Part shown: one piece after another, positions 52,534-60,289 of the stretch
Position numbering within the stretch: position 1 is the stretch's first letter
Layout of the letters: every line of letters starts with the position of its first letter
Assembly (NCBI RefSeq): GCF_030123105.1
Contig: NZ_CP126095.1
Location: 2,232,001-2,296,000, forward strand
DNA from: Paenibacillus sp. G2S3
GTDB taxonomy: Bacteria; Bacillota; Bacilli; Paenibacillales; Paenibacillaceae
Direction of reading: 5' to 3'
Length of the DNA: 64,000 nt
Notes under the pieces: model-generated
The model's input: the letters and a program-made list of their open reading frames with translations, nothing else
Databases searched by the model: none
What the model was told of the DNA's origin: nothing
Made by a program: the position numbers and the translations under genes

Positions 52534-54321
52534 ATGGCGGAGTGCAGGGACAGCGAGGAGAGTGTGGCTGAATCCGGTGATAAGTTGAAGAGCGAGTTCT
52601 ATTTTCAGGAAAAAGATTTATGGGGATTTATCCATCGTTCCTTCACGAAGTCTATGGGGTACACCGAAGAAGATCTCCGCAAGCCAGTGATCGGTATTTG
52701 CAACACGTTCAGTGAGCTGAATAAATGCCATTCCCATTTTAATGAATTGGTGGATTATGTGAAGCGTGGTGTTTGGCAGGCAGGGGGAGTGCCGATGGAA
52801 TTCCCGACGATCTCGATTGGTGAGCCTTATGTGAAGCCTACAACGATGCTGCTGCGTAATTTGATGGCGATGGATACGGAAGAAATGATGAAAGGGCATC
52901 CCATTGATGGCGTAGTGCTGCTAGGGGGTTGCGACAAAACGGTACCCGCTCAGCTGATGGCAGCCGCTAGCGCCAATATTCCAGCCATTGTGCTGACAGG
53001 TGGCCCTATGCTAAACGGTCGATTGGGCGGCCGTAGCCTTGGAGCGTGCACGGATTGTTATGGCTTTACGCTGGAGCATAAAGCCGGAAATATAAGTGAC
53101 GAAGAGCTGGCTGTTGCAGAGAATGCAATTTGCCGCAGTGATGGTCACTGTATGGTGATGGGCACAGCCAGCACGATGGCCTCGATCGCCGAAGCGATCG
53201 GCATGGCGTTACCAGGCTGTGCAGCAATCCCGGCGCCGGACAGCAGACGCAGACATATGTCCGAGCGAACGGGCAAGCAGATCGTAGAGCTGGTTCGCCA
53301 GGGCATCCGTCCCCGCGACATTATGACGGCGGCGGCGATCGAGAATGCGATCACAGTTACGATGGCGAGCGGCGGATCGACGAACGCTATCATCCATCTC
53401 ATAGCGATCTCCCAGCGGCTGGGGATGAAGCTGCCTTTAGAGACGTTTGACCGGATTAGTAGCCAGACACCGTTCATTTTGAACCTGCGTCCTTCGGGCA
53501 AATATCAGATGGAGGAGTATTTCGAGGCAGGTGGTGTCCCCGCGCTGATGAAGGAGCTGGAGCCGCTGCTGCATGGGGATTGCTTGACTGTAACGGGCAG
53601 AACGGTTGCAGAAAATCTGGTTCAGGCAGTAACGCTGGACAGAGATGTGATTCGTACCTTGGAGGAGCCGCTGGACAGCCAAGGTGGGATTGCCGTATTG
53701 CGTGGGAATCTGGCGCCGGATGGGGCGTTGATTAAGCAAACCGCTGTATCCGCTCATCTCAAAAAGCATATCGGACGCGCAGTAGTGTTCGAGAGTCCGG
53801 CCGATCTAAATGAGCGAATCGATGATCCTGATCTGGTCGTGGATGAGAACAGTGTGCTAGTGCTAAAAAACGCAGGACCGAAGGGGGCTCCAGCGATGCC
53901 GGAAATTGGGCAAATCCCGATTCCGCAAAAGCTGCTGAAGCAGGGCATACGCGACATGGTCCGCATCTCTGACGCGCGGATCAGCGGTACTTCCTATGGC
54001 GCATTGATTGTACATGCGGCTCCGGAAGCGGCTATTGGCGGAACGCTGGCTCTTGTGCAGGATGGCGACGAAATCGAGTTGGATATTTCCGTGAGGCGCT
54101 TGGAGCTGAAGGTGTCGGATGAGGAATTGGCGCGACGGAGGGTCTCATGGCAAGCGCCTAAGCCGCACTACGACAGGGGTTATGGCTTACTGTTTCATGA
54201 GCGGGTACTTCAGGCCAACCTTGGTTGTGATTTTGATTTTTTACTCCCTGCTGAGCTTAGGGAAGAGTTGCTGGGTGAGATGGAATCAGTTCGCAAGATG
54301 GAGTCACCGAGACTGAATTAA
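52534..54321 (+). CDS. IlvD/Edd-family dehydratase (candidate sugar-acid dehydratase)
   Basis: A 595-aa Fe-S dehydratase. Cluster and metal ligands typical of the family are [26 protein letters not shown] and GACTDCYGF, with a C-terminal [26 protein letters not shown]. The layout matches aldonate dehydratases (arabonate, xylonate, gluconate and relatives) better than dihydroxy-acid dehydratase, because it sits with lactonase and keto-acid genes rather than ilv genes. It would convert an aldonate to a 2-keto-3-deoxy acid. It appears to be the last gene of the operon. A decayed copy of its 3' end lies about 300 bp downstream. The start is ATG 52534, 8 bases after aaggag. Confidence 0.87.
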   Translation: MAECRDSEESVAESGDKLKSEFYFQEKDLWGFIHRSFTKSMGYTEEDLRKPVIGICNTFSELNKCHSHFNELVDYVKRGVWQAGGVPMEFPTISIGEPYVKPTTMLLRNLMAMDTEEMMKGHPIDGVVLLGGCDKTVPAQLMAAASANIPAIVLTGGPMLNGRLGGRSLGACTDCYGFTLEHKAGNISDEELAVAENAICRSDGHCMVMGTASTMASIAEAIGMALPGCAAIPAPDSRRRHMSERTGKQIVELVRQGIRPRDIMTAAAIENAITVTMASGGSTNAIIHLIAISQRLGMKLPLETFDRISSQTPFILNLRPSGKYQMEEYFEAGGVPALMKELEPLLHGDCLTVTGRTVAENLVQAVTLDRDVIRTLEEPLDSQGGIAVLRGNLAPDGALIKQTAVSAHLKKHIGRAVVFESPADLNERIDDPDLVVDENSVLVLKNAGPKGAPAMPEIGQIPIPQKLLKQGIRDMVRISDARISGTSYGALIVHAAPEAAIGGTLALVQDGDEIELDISVRRLELKVSDEELARRRVSWQAPKPHYDRGYGLLFHERVLQANLGCDFDFLLPAELREELLGEMESVRKMESPRLN

Positions 54322-54344
54322 TCTAATGCTTGTGAAGATGAAAT

Positions 54345-54480
54345 AGCTGCACTTTATACAACTACAGTTTATCGTAATCGTCTAATTTAGATTTTAATTG
54401 CACTTCATACAGTTAAATCTTATCAAATCGCTGTTTTTAGGCTCATTTTGGATTTTTAATTGCAGAAAGTACAACTAAAT
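54345..54480. repeat. Three more copies of the TTAGTTGTA/TGCAATTA intergenic motif
   Basis: Copies at 54345-54366, 54395-54418 and 54457-54480 all read (A)ATTGCA-N4-6-TACA-N-TTAAA, the same family as the cluster at 15073-15208 in inverted orientation. Confidence 0.7.
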
Positions 54481-54503
54481 TGCTATCTATGGGAACAGGA
54501 GTT

Positions 54504-54532
54504 GATATAAGTGTACGAAATACACTTATATC
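54504..54532. repeat. Perfect 12-bp inverted repeat with 5-nt loop
   Basis: GATATAAGTGTA (54504-54515), loop cgaaa, TACACTTATATC (54521-54532). It is followed directly by the 9-bp tandem array and by no T-run, so it is not an ordinary terminator. Confidence 0.75.
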
Positions 54533-54618
54533 GCACGAATTGCACGAATTGCACGAATTGCACGAATTGCACGAATCGCAAGTATCGCACGCATGGTACG
54601 TTCGCACGTATCGAATGT
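54533..54618. repeat. 9-bp tandem repeat array (GCACGAATT)
   Basis: Four exact GCACGAATT units from 54533 are followed by diverging units (GCACGAATC, GCAAGTATC, GCACGCATG, GCACGTATC). The array leads into the dehydratase-derived fragment. Confidence 0.85.
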
Positions 54619-54625
54619 ATCTGAG

Positions 54626-54795
54626 GCGTCGGAAGCAGCTATTGGCGGAACACTGACCCTTGTGCAGGATGGCGATGAAACAAGTTGGATATTTTCTCGA
54701 GGCGATTAGAGTTGAAGGTATCGGATGAGTAACTGCCCTAACGTCGGTTTGCGTGGCGAGCGCCTAAGTTACACTACGACAAAGGTTAGTATGAG
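54626..54795 (+). pseudogene. Decayed duplicate of the IlvD/Edd dehydratase 3' region
   Basis: About 170 bp align with 54026-54200 of the dehydratase gene. The fragment encodes [16 protein letters not shown], then loses frame by small deletions, with gaggcg.ttagagttgaaggt.tcggatga and cgcctaag..acactacgaca still recognisable. It has in-frame stops and no start. It looks like a partial direct duplication that has decayed. Confidence 0.85.
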
Positions 54796-54796
54796 T

Positions 54797-54900
54797 TTCC
54801 TGGATTGTCTGACTAAACTGGATGGATTGAATGGATTGATTAGGCTGGATTGGACTGAGCTGGGTTGATTGTTTTGCTTTACGTTGCTTTAAGTTGATTG
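54797..54900. repeat. Degenerate GGATTGA-rich tract
   Basis: Repeated variants of ctggattg/ggattgattg run through this stretch (for example ggatggattgaatggattg). No coding potential is apparent. Confidence 0.5.
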
Positions 54901-55076
54901 TACTTTCTGCAATAGATCCCGCTTTAGAGAGGCTGGATTTTGATTCTATTGCACTTTCTGCAATGGAATTTCAGATAATCATCACTATACGAGCTTGTGG
55001 CCAGAATCTGATGTATGAAGTGCAATAGATTCATTTTTTAGCGATGTATTGGGAGATTCTATTGCACATTCTGCAA
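54898..55076. repeat. Variant intergenic repeats (ATTGCACTTTCTGCAAT family)
   Basis: Copies at 54898-54919, 54944-54968, 55015-55032 and 55055-55076 share (C)TATTGCA-N-TTCTGCAA or its complement, a variant of the 54345 motif. The 54944 copy contains near-palindromic TTGCACTTTCTGCAA. Confidence 0.6.
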
Positions 55077-55099
55077 CCAGGGAGATAGTTTCTGATTGC

Positions 55100-55232
55100 G
55101 GCGAGCTTGGTTTGTGAATGTACCTAGCTAGTTTTCTGAATGTAGCTAGCTTGGCTTACGATGGCGGCTAGCTGGTTTTCGAATACGGTGAGTTTGGATT
55201 GTGATTACTGCGATTTTGGTTTCCAATTACAG
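55100..55232. repeat. Degenerate ~22-bp tandem repeats (GCTAGCTTGGTTT type)
   Basis: About six units of 18-26 bp of the form GCTAGCTTGGTTT..GAAT..., decaying rightward (gctagctggttttcgaata, tgagtttggattgtgatta). Nothing coding is seen between 54322 and 55315. Confidence 0.5.
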
Positions 55233-55315
55233 CATGTATTGTTTTCATTTACACCAAGCAATAAGGTCGTTTGTGGCAAAAGCAACAAACCAGAGTCAAT
55301 GGAGAGGAGAGTTCA

Positions 55316-56335
55316 ATGATGCGAACCGTTCAAGAGTTGGAGGAGCGCTTGGCAAGTCCGTCCACAGCACTGATTGAGGAGCTTAGCCAGCTCGATGGAG
55401 ATATTATGCTTCTAGGCGTGGGGGGTAAGATGGGACCCAGTCTTGCAAGGCTAGCGGTGAATGCAATTCGCCAAGCGGGGCTAGACAAAAAAGTCATCGG
55501 TGTATCCCGCTTCTCTAATAAGGAGCTAAGACGAGAGCTTGAAGAGGCTGGTGTCGAGATTATCTCCGCTGATTTGTCTGACGATAAGGCGCTGCAGGTA
55601 CTCCCTGAAACCCAAAATATTCTCTACATGGCCGGAAATAAATTCGGCACAACCGGGAATGAACATTTCACTTGGATGATGAATGCCTATCTTCCGGGAC
55701 GCGTTGCAGAACGGTTCCGTAATTCACGAATGGTTGTGTTCTCGACAGGCAATGTTTACCCTTTTACTCCGGTCAGTCAAGGAGGCGCAACGGAGAGAAC
55801 TTCTCCGAACGCAAATGGGGAGTATGGGCAATCCTGTCTGGGACGGGAGCGTATATTTGAACATTTCTCTCATGAAAATGGAACGCCGATGTTCATTTAT
55901 CGGCTGAATTACGCCATTGATCTGCGGTATGGCGTGTTGCTGGAGCTTGCTCGGTCGGTTAGGGAAGGACTTCCCATCGATATCACGATGGGCCATGCCA
56001 ATGTGATCTGGCAAGGGGATGCGAATGAAATCGCATTGCGAGCACTGCTACGTTGCAGTTCGCCGCCTAATGTCATGAACATTACCGGGCCTGAGACATT
56101 ATCCCTGCGCTGGGCAGCGAATGAATTCGGCCGAAAGCTAGGCATAGAGCCTATCTTTACAGGTATAGAAGCGCCTACTGCGCTGCTAAGCAACGCAGCG
56201 AAAGCCGCTGCCGCCTTTGGCTATCCACGGGTATCGCTGGCCGAAATGATCGACTGGATTGGCGATTGGGTAGGACGAGGCGGAGAAACCTGGAATAAAC
56301 CCACGCATTTTCAGGAGCGGGAGGGCAAATATTAA
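55316..56335 (+). CDS. Extended SDR (NAD-dependent epimerase/dehydratase-like) lacking the YxxxK lysine
   Basis: A 339-aa extended SDR starting at ATG 55316 behind gagaggaga. After a 30-residue leader helix it has the nucleotide-binding segment IMLLGVGGKMGPSLARLAV and NILYMAGNKFGTTG. The usual active-site segment reads FSTGNVYPF...EYGQSCLGRERIFEHF, where Cys stands at the position of the catalytic Lys. The second half (VIWQGDANEIALRALLRC, NITGPETLSLRWAANEFG) is intact. Function may be non-oxidative or rely on another residue. Its stop overlaps the start of the DapA-like gene (TAATG), so the two act together. Confidence 0.78.
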   Translation: MMRTVQELEERLASPSTALIEELSQLDGDIMLLGVGGKMGPSLARLAVNAIRQAGLDKKVIGVSRFSNKELRRELEEAGVEIISADLSDDKALQVLPETQNILYMAGNKFGTTGNEHFTWMMNAYLPGRVAERFRNSRMVVFSTGNVYPFTPVSQGGATERTSPNANGEYGQSCLGRERIFEHFSHENGTPMFIYRLNYAIDLRYGVLLELARSVREGLPIDITMGHANVIWQGDANEIALRALLRCSSPPNVMNITGPETLSLRWAANEFGRKLGIEPIFTGIEAPTALLSNAAKAAAAFGYPRVSLAEMIDWIGDWVGRGGETWNKPTHFQEREGKY

Positions 56336-57405
56336 TGACACTGACAAGAGTACCTTTGACTTCGGAATTACATGCCGCGCTTCATGATGGGTTGGCTATT
56401 CCCGCACATCCTCTCGCCTTAACGAAAGAGCGCAAGCTGGATGAGCGACGTCAACGGGCACTTACCCGTTATTACGTTGCTTCTGGAGCGGGTGGAGTTG
56501 CGGTAGCCGTACATTCCACTCAATTCAAGATCAGGAATCCAGAAGTAGGGTTGCTGGAGCCTGTGTTACGTCTAGCTGCGGAAGAGGTGGAACGAGCTCA
56601 GTTAGATCGACCTTTCATGAAAGTAGCGGGTATTTGCGGTGGGACGGAGCAGGCTGTTCTTGAAGCGCGCCTTGCTGCAAGCTTTGGTTATGAATCAGGA
56701 CTGCTCAGTATGGGAGGCTTGCAAGACTTAAGCGAGGAAGAACTGCTGGAACGAACACGCAGAGTGGCGGATGTGATTCCGGTATTTGGTTTCTACCTTC
56801 AGCCATCGGTGGGAGGACGGATTTTAAGCTTTGATTTTTGGAAGGCATTTGCTGAAATAGAAGGCGTAATCGCCATCAAAATGGCACCGTTCAATCGTTA
56901 TCAAACGCTGGATGTAGTCAGAGCCGTACTTGAATCCAGCCGCCGCGAAGAAATTGCCCTTTATACAGGAAATGATGATAATATTATCAGCGATCTGCTC
57001 ACGACCTTCCGATTTAAGGTGAACGGCAAGACCGTTGAGAAAAAAATAGTCGGCGGCCTACTTGGCCACTGGGCGGTCTGGACGAGCAAAGCAGTGCAGC
57101 TGCTTAATGAGATTAAAAAGGTCAGAAATGAACCCTCGCTGGCATCCAATTGGTTGACGCTTGGGGCTGAAGTGACGGATAGCAATGCGGCGATATTTGA
57201 TCCCGCGCATCATTTTCATGGCTGTATTCCGGGTATTCATGAGGTGCTTCGCCAACAAGGATTGCTTGAAGGCTTATGGTGTCTAAATCCGGAGGAACGA
57301 TTATCCCCGGGGCAAGTAGAGGAAATCAACAGAGTGCGCAGAGACTATCCCCAGCTGGTGGATGATGAATTTGTGGCATCGCATTTGGAAGAGTGGCTGC
57401 AATAA
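56335..57405 (+). CDS. Dihydrodipicolinate-synthase-family (DapA-like) aldolase or lyase
   Basis: A 356-aa class I aldolase-like TIM barrel, longer than DapA. The candidate Schiff-base Lys is in VIAIKMAPFNRYQ, and VFGFYLQPSVGGR holds the Tyr region. The C-terminal about 110 residues are helical and specific to this subgroup. Family members cleave or form 2-keto-3-deoxy sugar acids or related pyruvate adducts. Its translational overlap with the epimerase-like gene and its position after the sugar-acid operon suggest sugar catabolism rather than lysine synthesis. Confidence 0.8.
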   Translation: MTLTRVPLTSELHAALHDGLAIPAHPLALTKERKLDERRQRALTRYYVASGAGGVAVAVHSTQFKIRNPEVGLLEPVLRLAAEEVERAQLDRPFMKVAGICGGTEQAVLEARLAASFGYESGLLSMGGLQDLSEEELLERTRRVADVIPVFGFYLQPSVGGRILSFDFWKAFAEIEGVIAIKMAPFNRYQTLDVVRAVLESSRREEIALYTGNDDNIISDLLTTFRFKVNGKTVEKKIVGGLLGHWAVWTSKAVQLLNEIKKVRNEPSLASNWLTLGAEVTDSNAAIFDPAHHFHGCIPGIHEVLRQQGLLEGLWCLNPEERLSPGQVEEINRVRRDYPQLVDDEFVASHLEEWLQ

Positions 57406-57433
57406 CACGTAGTTGTGTAAAAGTTAAGGAGGG

Positions 57434-57462
57434 CGCACTTTCGACTAGTGCGTTCTTTCTTA
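57434..57462 (+). terminator. Weak terminator after the DapA-like gene
   Basis: CGCACT (57434-57439) pairs with AGTGCG (57447-57452), followed by a T-rich tract (ttctttctt). Confidence 0.5.
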
Positions 57463-57531
57463 TCCAGAGTGCGATATCCTCCTCCTCATGATACAATAAG
57501 GGACAAGTTTATAAGGATGAGGTGACTTTAA

Positions 57532-58713
57532 TTGAAGTATGATTTCGATCGCGTAATTGACCGCCGTAATACACGTTCTTACAAGTGGGACCAGTCCGAG
57601 AAGTTGTTTGGTGAGAAGGATATTATGCCACTTTGGGTGGCAGACATGGATTTTGAAAGTCCTCCCGCAGTGAAGGAAGCGATTCTGCGCCGCGCAGAAC
57701 AAGGGGTTTACGGATATAGTGTACCTAGTGACTCTTATAAAGAAGCTATCACGTCGTGGTTCAGAAGACGGCATGATTGGGAAATTAAACCGGAATGGAT
57801 TTCGGATTCTCCCGGAATCGTAACCTCCTTAAGTTTTTCTGTAGAGCTGTTTACCGAGCCAGGGGACGAGGTTATTTTACAGTCGCCAGTTTACTATCCC
57901 TTCTATGATGTCATCCAAATGAATGATCGCAAGGTCGCCAAGAATCCGCTTGTAGTTCGTAACGGACGCTTCGAAATGGATTATGAGCAATTGGAAGGGC
58001 TGATGCAAGGTGGAGCCAAGCTGCTGCTCTTATGCAGTCCGCATAATCCGGGTGGTAGAGTATGGGAAAGAGAAGAGCTGCTGAAGCTTGGTGAGCTCTG
58101 TCTGCGTTATGGAGTGACCGTAATCTCTGATGAGATTCATTGTGATTTGGCGCTTCCAGGTTATGAGCATATCCCTTTTGCATCCTTATCTGAGGAAATT
58201 GCGAATATTACAATAACCACACTTGCCGCGACCAAAACCTTCAATCTACCGGGGTTACAATCTTCTTTTATCGTGTCTTCCAATCCGGAATTGAAGCTTA
58301 AATTTGATCGAAAAATGAAAGCCTTGAGTTTACATATGGCTAGCTTCTTCGCCCAAGGTGCAGTAGAAGCTGCCTATAATGATGGTGAAGAATGGTTGGA
58401 TGAGCTTTTAGAGTACGTGTCAGGCAATGTGGACTATGCGATTAGCTATTTGTCGGAGCATTTACCACAGGTCCAAGTGATGCAGCCACAAGGCACATAC
58501 CTGCTATGGGTTGACTGCCGCGGTCTGAATCTGGATATTGATGGACTTAAACAGCTGATGTACAAAGAGGCTAAAGTTGCTTTTAATGAAGGCTCTGTCT
58601 TTGGAACTGAGGGACAAGGTCATCTGCGGATCAATCTAGCTTGTCCTAGATCTATTCTAGTTGAAGCGTTAGAACGCTTTAGTCGAGCGGCTGTAGCTTA
58701 TACTGCGAAATAA
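57532..58713 (+). CDS. MalY/PatB-type PLP-dependent lyase (cystathionine beta-lyase family)
   Basis: A 393-aa fold-I aminotransferase-like enzyme. It opens with YDFDRVIDRRNTRSYKWD and LWVADMDFESPPAV, characteristic of MalY/PatB C-S lyases. The substrate and cofactor motifs are LCSPHNPGGRVW and SDEIHCDLALPG, and the PLP Lys is in AATKTFNLPGLQ. The C-terminal Arg region is GHLRINLACPRS. It probably cleaves cystathionine or cysteine C-S bonds. The start is TTG 57532 behind gaggtga. It is monocistronic, with a terminator after it. Confidence 0.9.
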   Translation: MKYDFDRVIDRRNTRSYKWDQSEKLFGEKDIMPLWVADMDFESPPAVKEAILRRAEQGVYGYSVPSDSYKEAITSWFRRRHDWEIKPEWISDSPGIVTSLSFSVELFTEPGDEVILQSPVYYPFYDVIQMNDRKVAKNPLVVRNGRFEMDYEQLEGLMQGGAKLLLLCSPHNPGGRVWEREELLKLGELCLRYGVTVISDEIHCDLALPGYEHIPFASLSEEIANITITTLAATKTFNLPGLQSSFIVSSNPELKLKFDRKMKALSLHMASFFAQGAVEAAYNDGEEWLDELLEYVSGNVDYAISYLSEHLPQVQVMQPQGTYLLWVDCRGLNLDIDGLKQLMYKEAKVAFNEGSVFGTEGQGHLRINLACPRSILVEALERFSRAAVAYTAK

Positions 58714-58724
58714 AAGGTATGCCT

Positions 58725-58768
58725 GAAGCTTGATGATTCCTTCTAAGGGGATCGTCGAGCTTCTTTAT
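58725..58768 (+). terminator. Terminator after the malY/patB-like gene
   Basis: GAAGCTTGATGATTCC pairs with GGGGATCGTCGAGCTTC (imperfect, 12 or more pairs), followed by TTTATTTT. Confidence 0.8.
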
Positions 58769-58830
58769 TTTGCAAAAAGGTAAAAAGAATAATAAAATGG
58801 AGTCCATTACGTCAAGCAGGAGGACTTCAA

Positions 58831-59139
58831 ATGAAATGGGTAGCTCAGCTTCCGTATTATAAGATACAGCGAGAAATTAAGGATGGAGAACAACGAAGTT
58901 TTCCATGTAATAGGCAAATGTATCTCTACAAAGATAGAGTCGTGACTCGTCATCGTGAATTTCCAATAAAAGATATTTTAGATATGTCCTATCGCTCAAT
59001 GGGAGGTTCAGAGGGGATGTTCTATTTGTACACGAGTAAGGGTGTATATTCTTATTTGGTAGAGTGTGATCCTGAAAGCTTTATTAATACTTTTAAAGAA
59101 CAGCAAATGAATAAAATTGAGCGTACTGGTAGGCCGTGA
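58831..59139 (+). CDS. Small protein of unknown function, possibly PH-like
   Basis: A 102-aa protein with an aggagg ribosome site 9 bases before the ATG. The sequence alternates beta-strand-like segments (MYLYKDRVVTRHREFPIKDILDMSYRSMG; GMFYLYTSKGVYSYLVECDPESFINTFKE), reminiscent of a small PH-like barrel closing with a helix. It has no membrane segment, signal peptide or catalytic motif. It lies 42 bp before the nucleoside hydrolase gene and may share its transcript. Not recognised as a named family. Confidence 0.6.
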   Translation: MKWVAQLPYYKIQREIKDGEQRSFPCNRQMYLYKDRVVTRHREFPIKDILDMSYRSMGGSEGMFYLYTSKGVYSYLVECDPESFINTFKEQQMNKIERTGRP

Positions 59140-59181
59140 TATGATAATCCATAAGACATTGCAGGGTGGGAGAGAACATAA

Positions 59182-60132
59182 ATGAGAAAAACACGAATTA
59201 TTATTGATGCAGACACAGGTATTGACGACGCACTGGCGATTCTATATGCCTTACGCGCTCCAAACGTAATTGTAGAAGGAATTACAACTGTTTTTGGAAA
59301 TATTGATGTCGAAAAGGCGGCGGACAATTCACTGCGACTGATTGAGCTTGCTAAGCCCGGCTATGAGATTCCTGTAGCGATCGGAGCATCCAAGGCACTC
59401 GTTCGTGAGAGCTCAGGCTACGCCACTCATGTGCATGGTGAGAATGGTATCGGTAATGTGGAAATTGCTCCATCCAGCCAGCGTCCCATTAGCGAAACTG
59501 CACCTGAGTTTATTGTCCGGATGGCCAATGAGAATCCCGGAGAGATTGTATTAGTTACACTGGCACATCTAACCAACCTTTCGATGGCGCTTGATATGGA
59601 CCCTGGTATTAAGAATACTTTGAAAAAAGTAGTGGTGATGGGCGGTACGATCTTCAATCCCGGCAATAGAACACCGGTTGCGGAAGCGAATATTGCTGGA
59701 GATCCAGAAGCTGCTGATCATGTATTTACATCTGGACTTCCCATTATGATGGTGGGGCTAGACGTTACGCTTAAGACGCGGATCACCCAAGAGCATATCG
59801 ATTTATTAAACCGTTTTGGACGTGAAGAGAATAAAGCGATCATTTCGTTTATGGAACAATCGCTCACTCATTATTTTAATTTCTATCGTGAAGCGAACTT
59901 TTTGATTAACAGTGCACCGCTGCATGATCCACTCGCGCTTATGGTTGCGCTGCAACCAGATCTAGTAACCTATAAAGAGATGAATGTTCGTGTGGAGCAC
60001 AAAGGTGAGTTTACATCAGGAATGGTCGTAGCGGATTTGCGGGCTCAGCCAAAAGTGGGTAAACCCATACAAGTTGCTGTGGATGTAGATGTTGAACGAG
60101 CAGTGGGAACCTTTTTGAGTGTGTTTATGTAG
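59182..60132 (+). CDS. Nucleoside hydrolase (IUNH family)
   Basis: A 316-aa ribonucleoside hydrolase. The diagnostic metal-binding motif is IIDADTGIDDALAILYAL (DxDxxxDD). Further conserved parts are GITTVFGNIDVEKAADN, HVHGENGIGN, LVTLAHLTNLSMAL, KVVVMGG and the late SAPLHDPLALM with the active-site His/Asp. It releases free base and ribose from purine or pyrimidine nucleosides, or acts in pyrimidine-specific salvage. Base specificity cannot be read. The ribosome site ggtggga is weak but well spaced. Confidence 0.92.
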   Translation: MRKTRIIIDADTGIDDALAILYALRAPNVIVEGITTVFGNIDVEKAADNSLRLIELAKPGYEIPVAIGASKALVRESSGYATHVHGENGIGNVEIAPSSQRPISETAPEFIVRMANENPGEIVLVTLAHLTNLSMALDMDPGIKNTLKKVVVMGGTIFNPGNRTPVAEANIAGDPEAADHVFTSGLPIMMVGLDVTLKTRITQEHIDLLNRFGREENKAIISFMEQSLTHYFNFYREANFLINSAPLHDPLALMVALQPDLVTYKEMNVRVEHKGEFTSGMVVADLRAQPKVGKPIQVAVDVDVERAVGTFLSVFM

Positions 60133-60193
60133 TTAATCGATCTTTTCTAATATGAAAAATAATCTCGAAGCTCATAGATGACAATCTATTAAT

Positions 60194-60221
60194 TTTACAA
60201 TTGGATAATCTTTGGTAAAAT
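60194..60221 (+). promoter_or_regulatory. Promoter of the GH18-like gene
   Basis: TTTACA (60194-60199) and TAAAAT (60216-60221) are separated by 16 bp, about 70 bp before the start codon. Confidence 0.55.
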
Positions 60222-60289
60222 GGTAGAAGACATATAAAGAGTTTAATAGATTACACTTCATATCATGGAAGATGGGAGACTTAACAGTC

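Noticed and set aside
36783..54321. Glycoside 3-keto/elimination pathway of the DUF1080 plus AP-endonuclease-like type
   Set aside because: Gfo/Idh enzymes are present but neither partner family is encoded here, so that specific pathway cannot be claimed.
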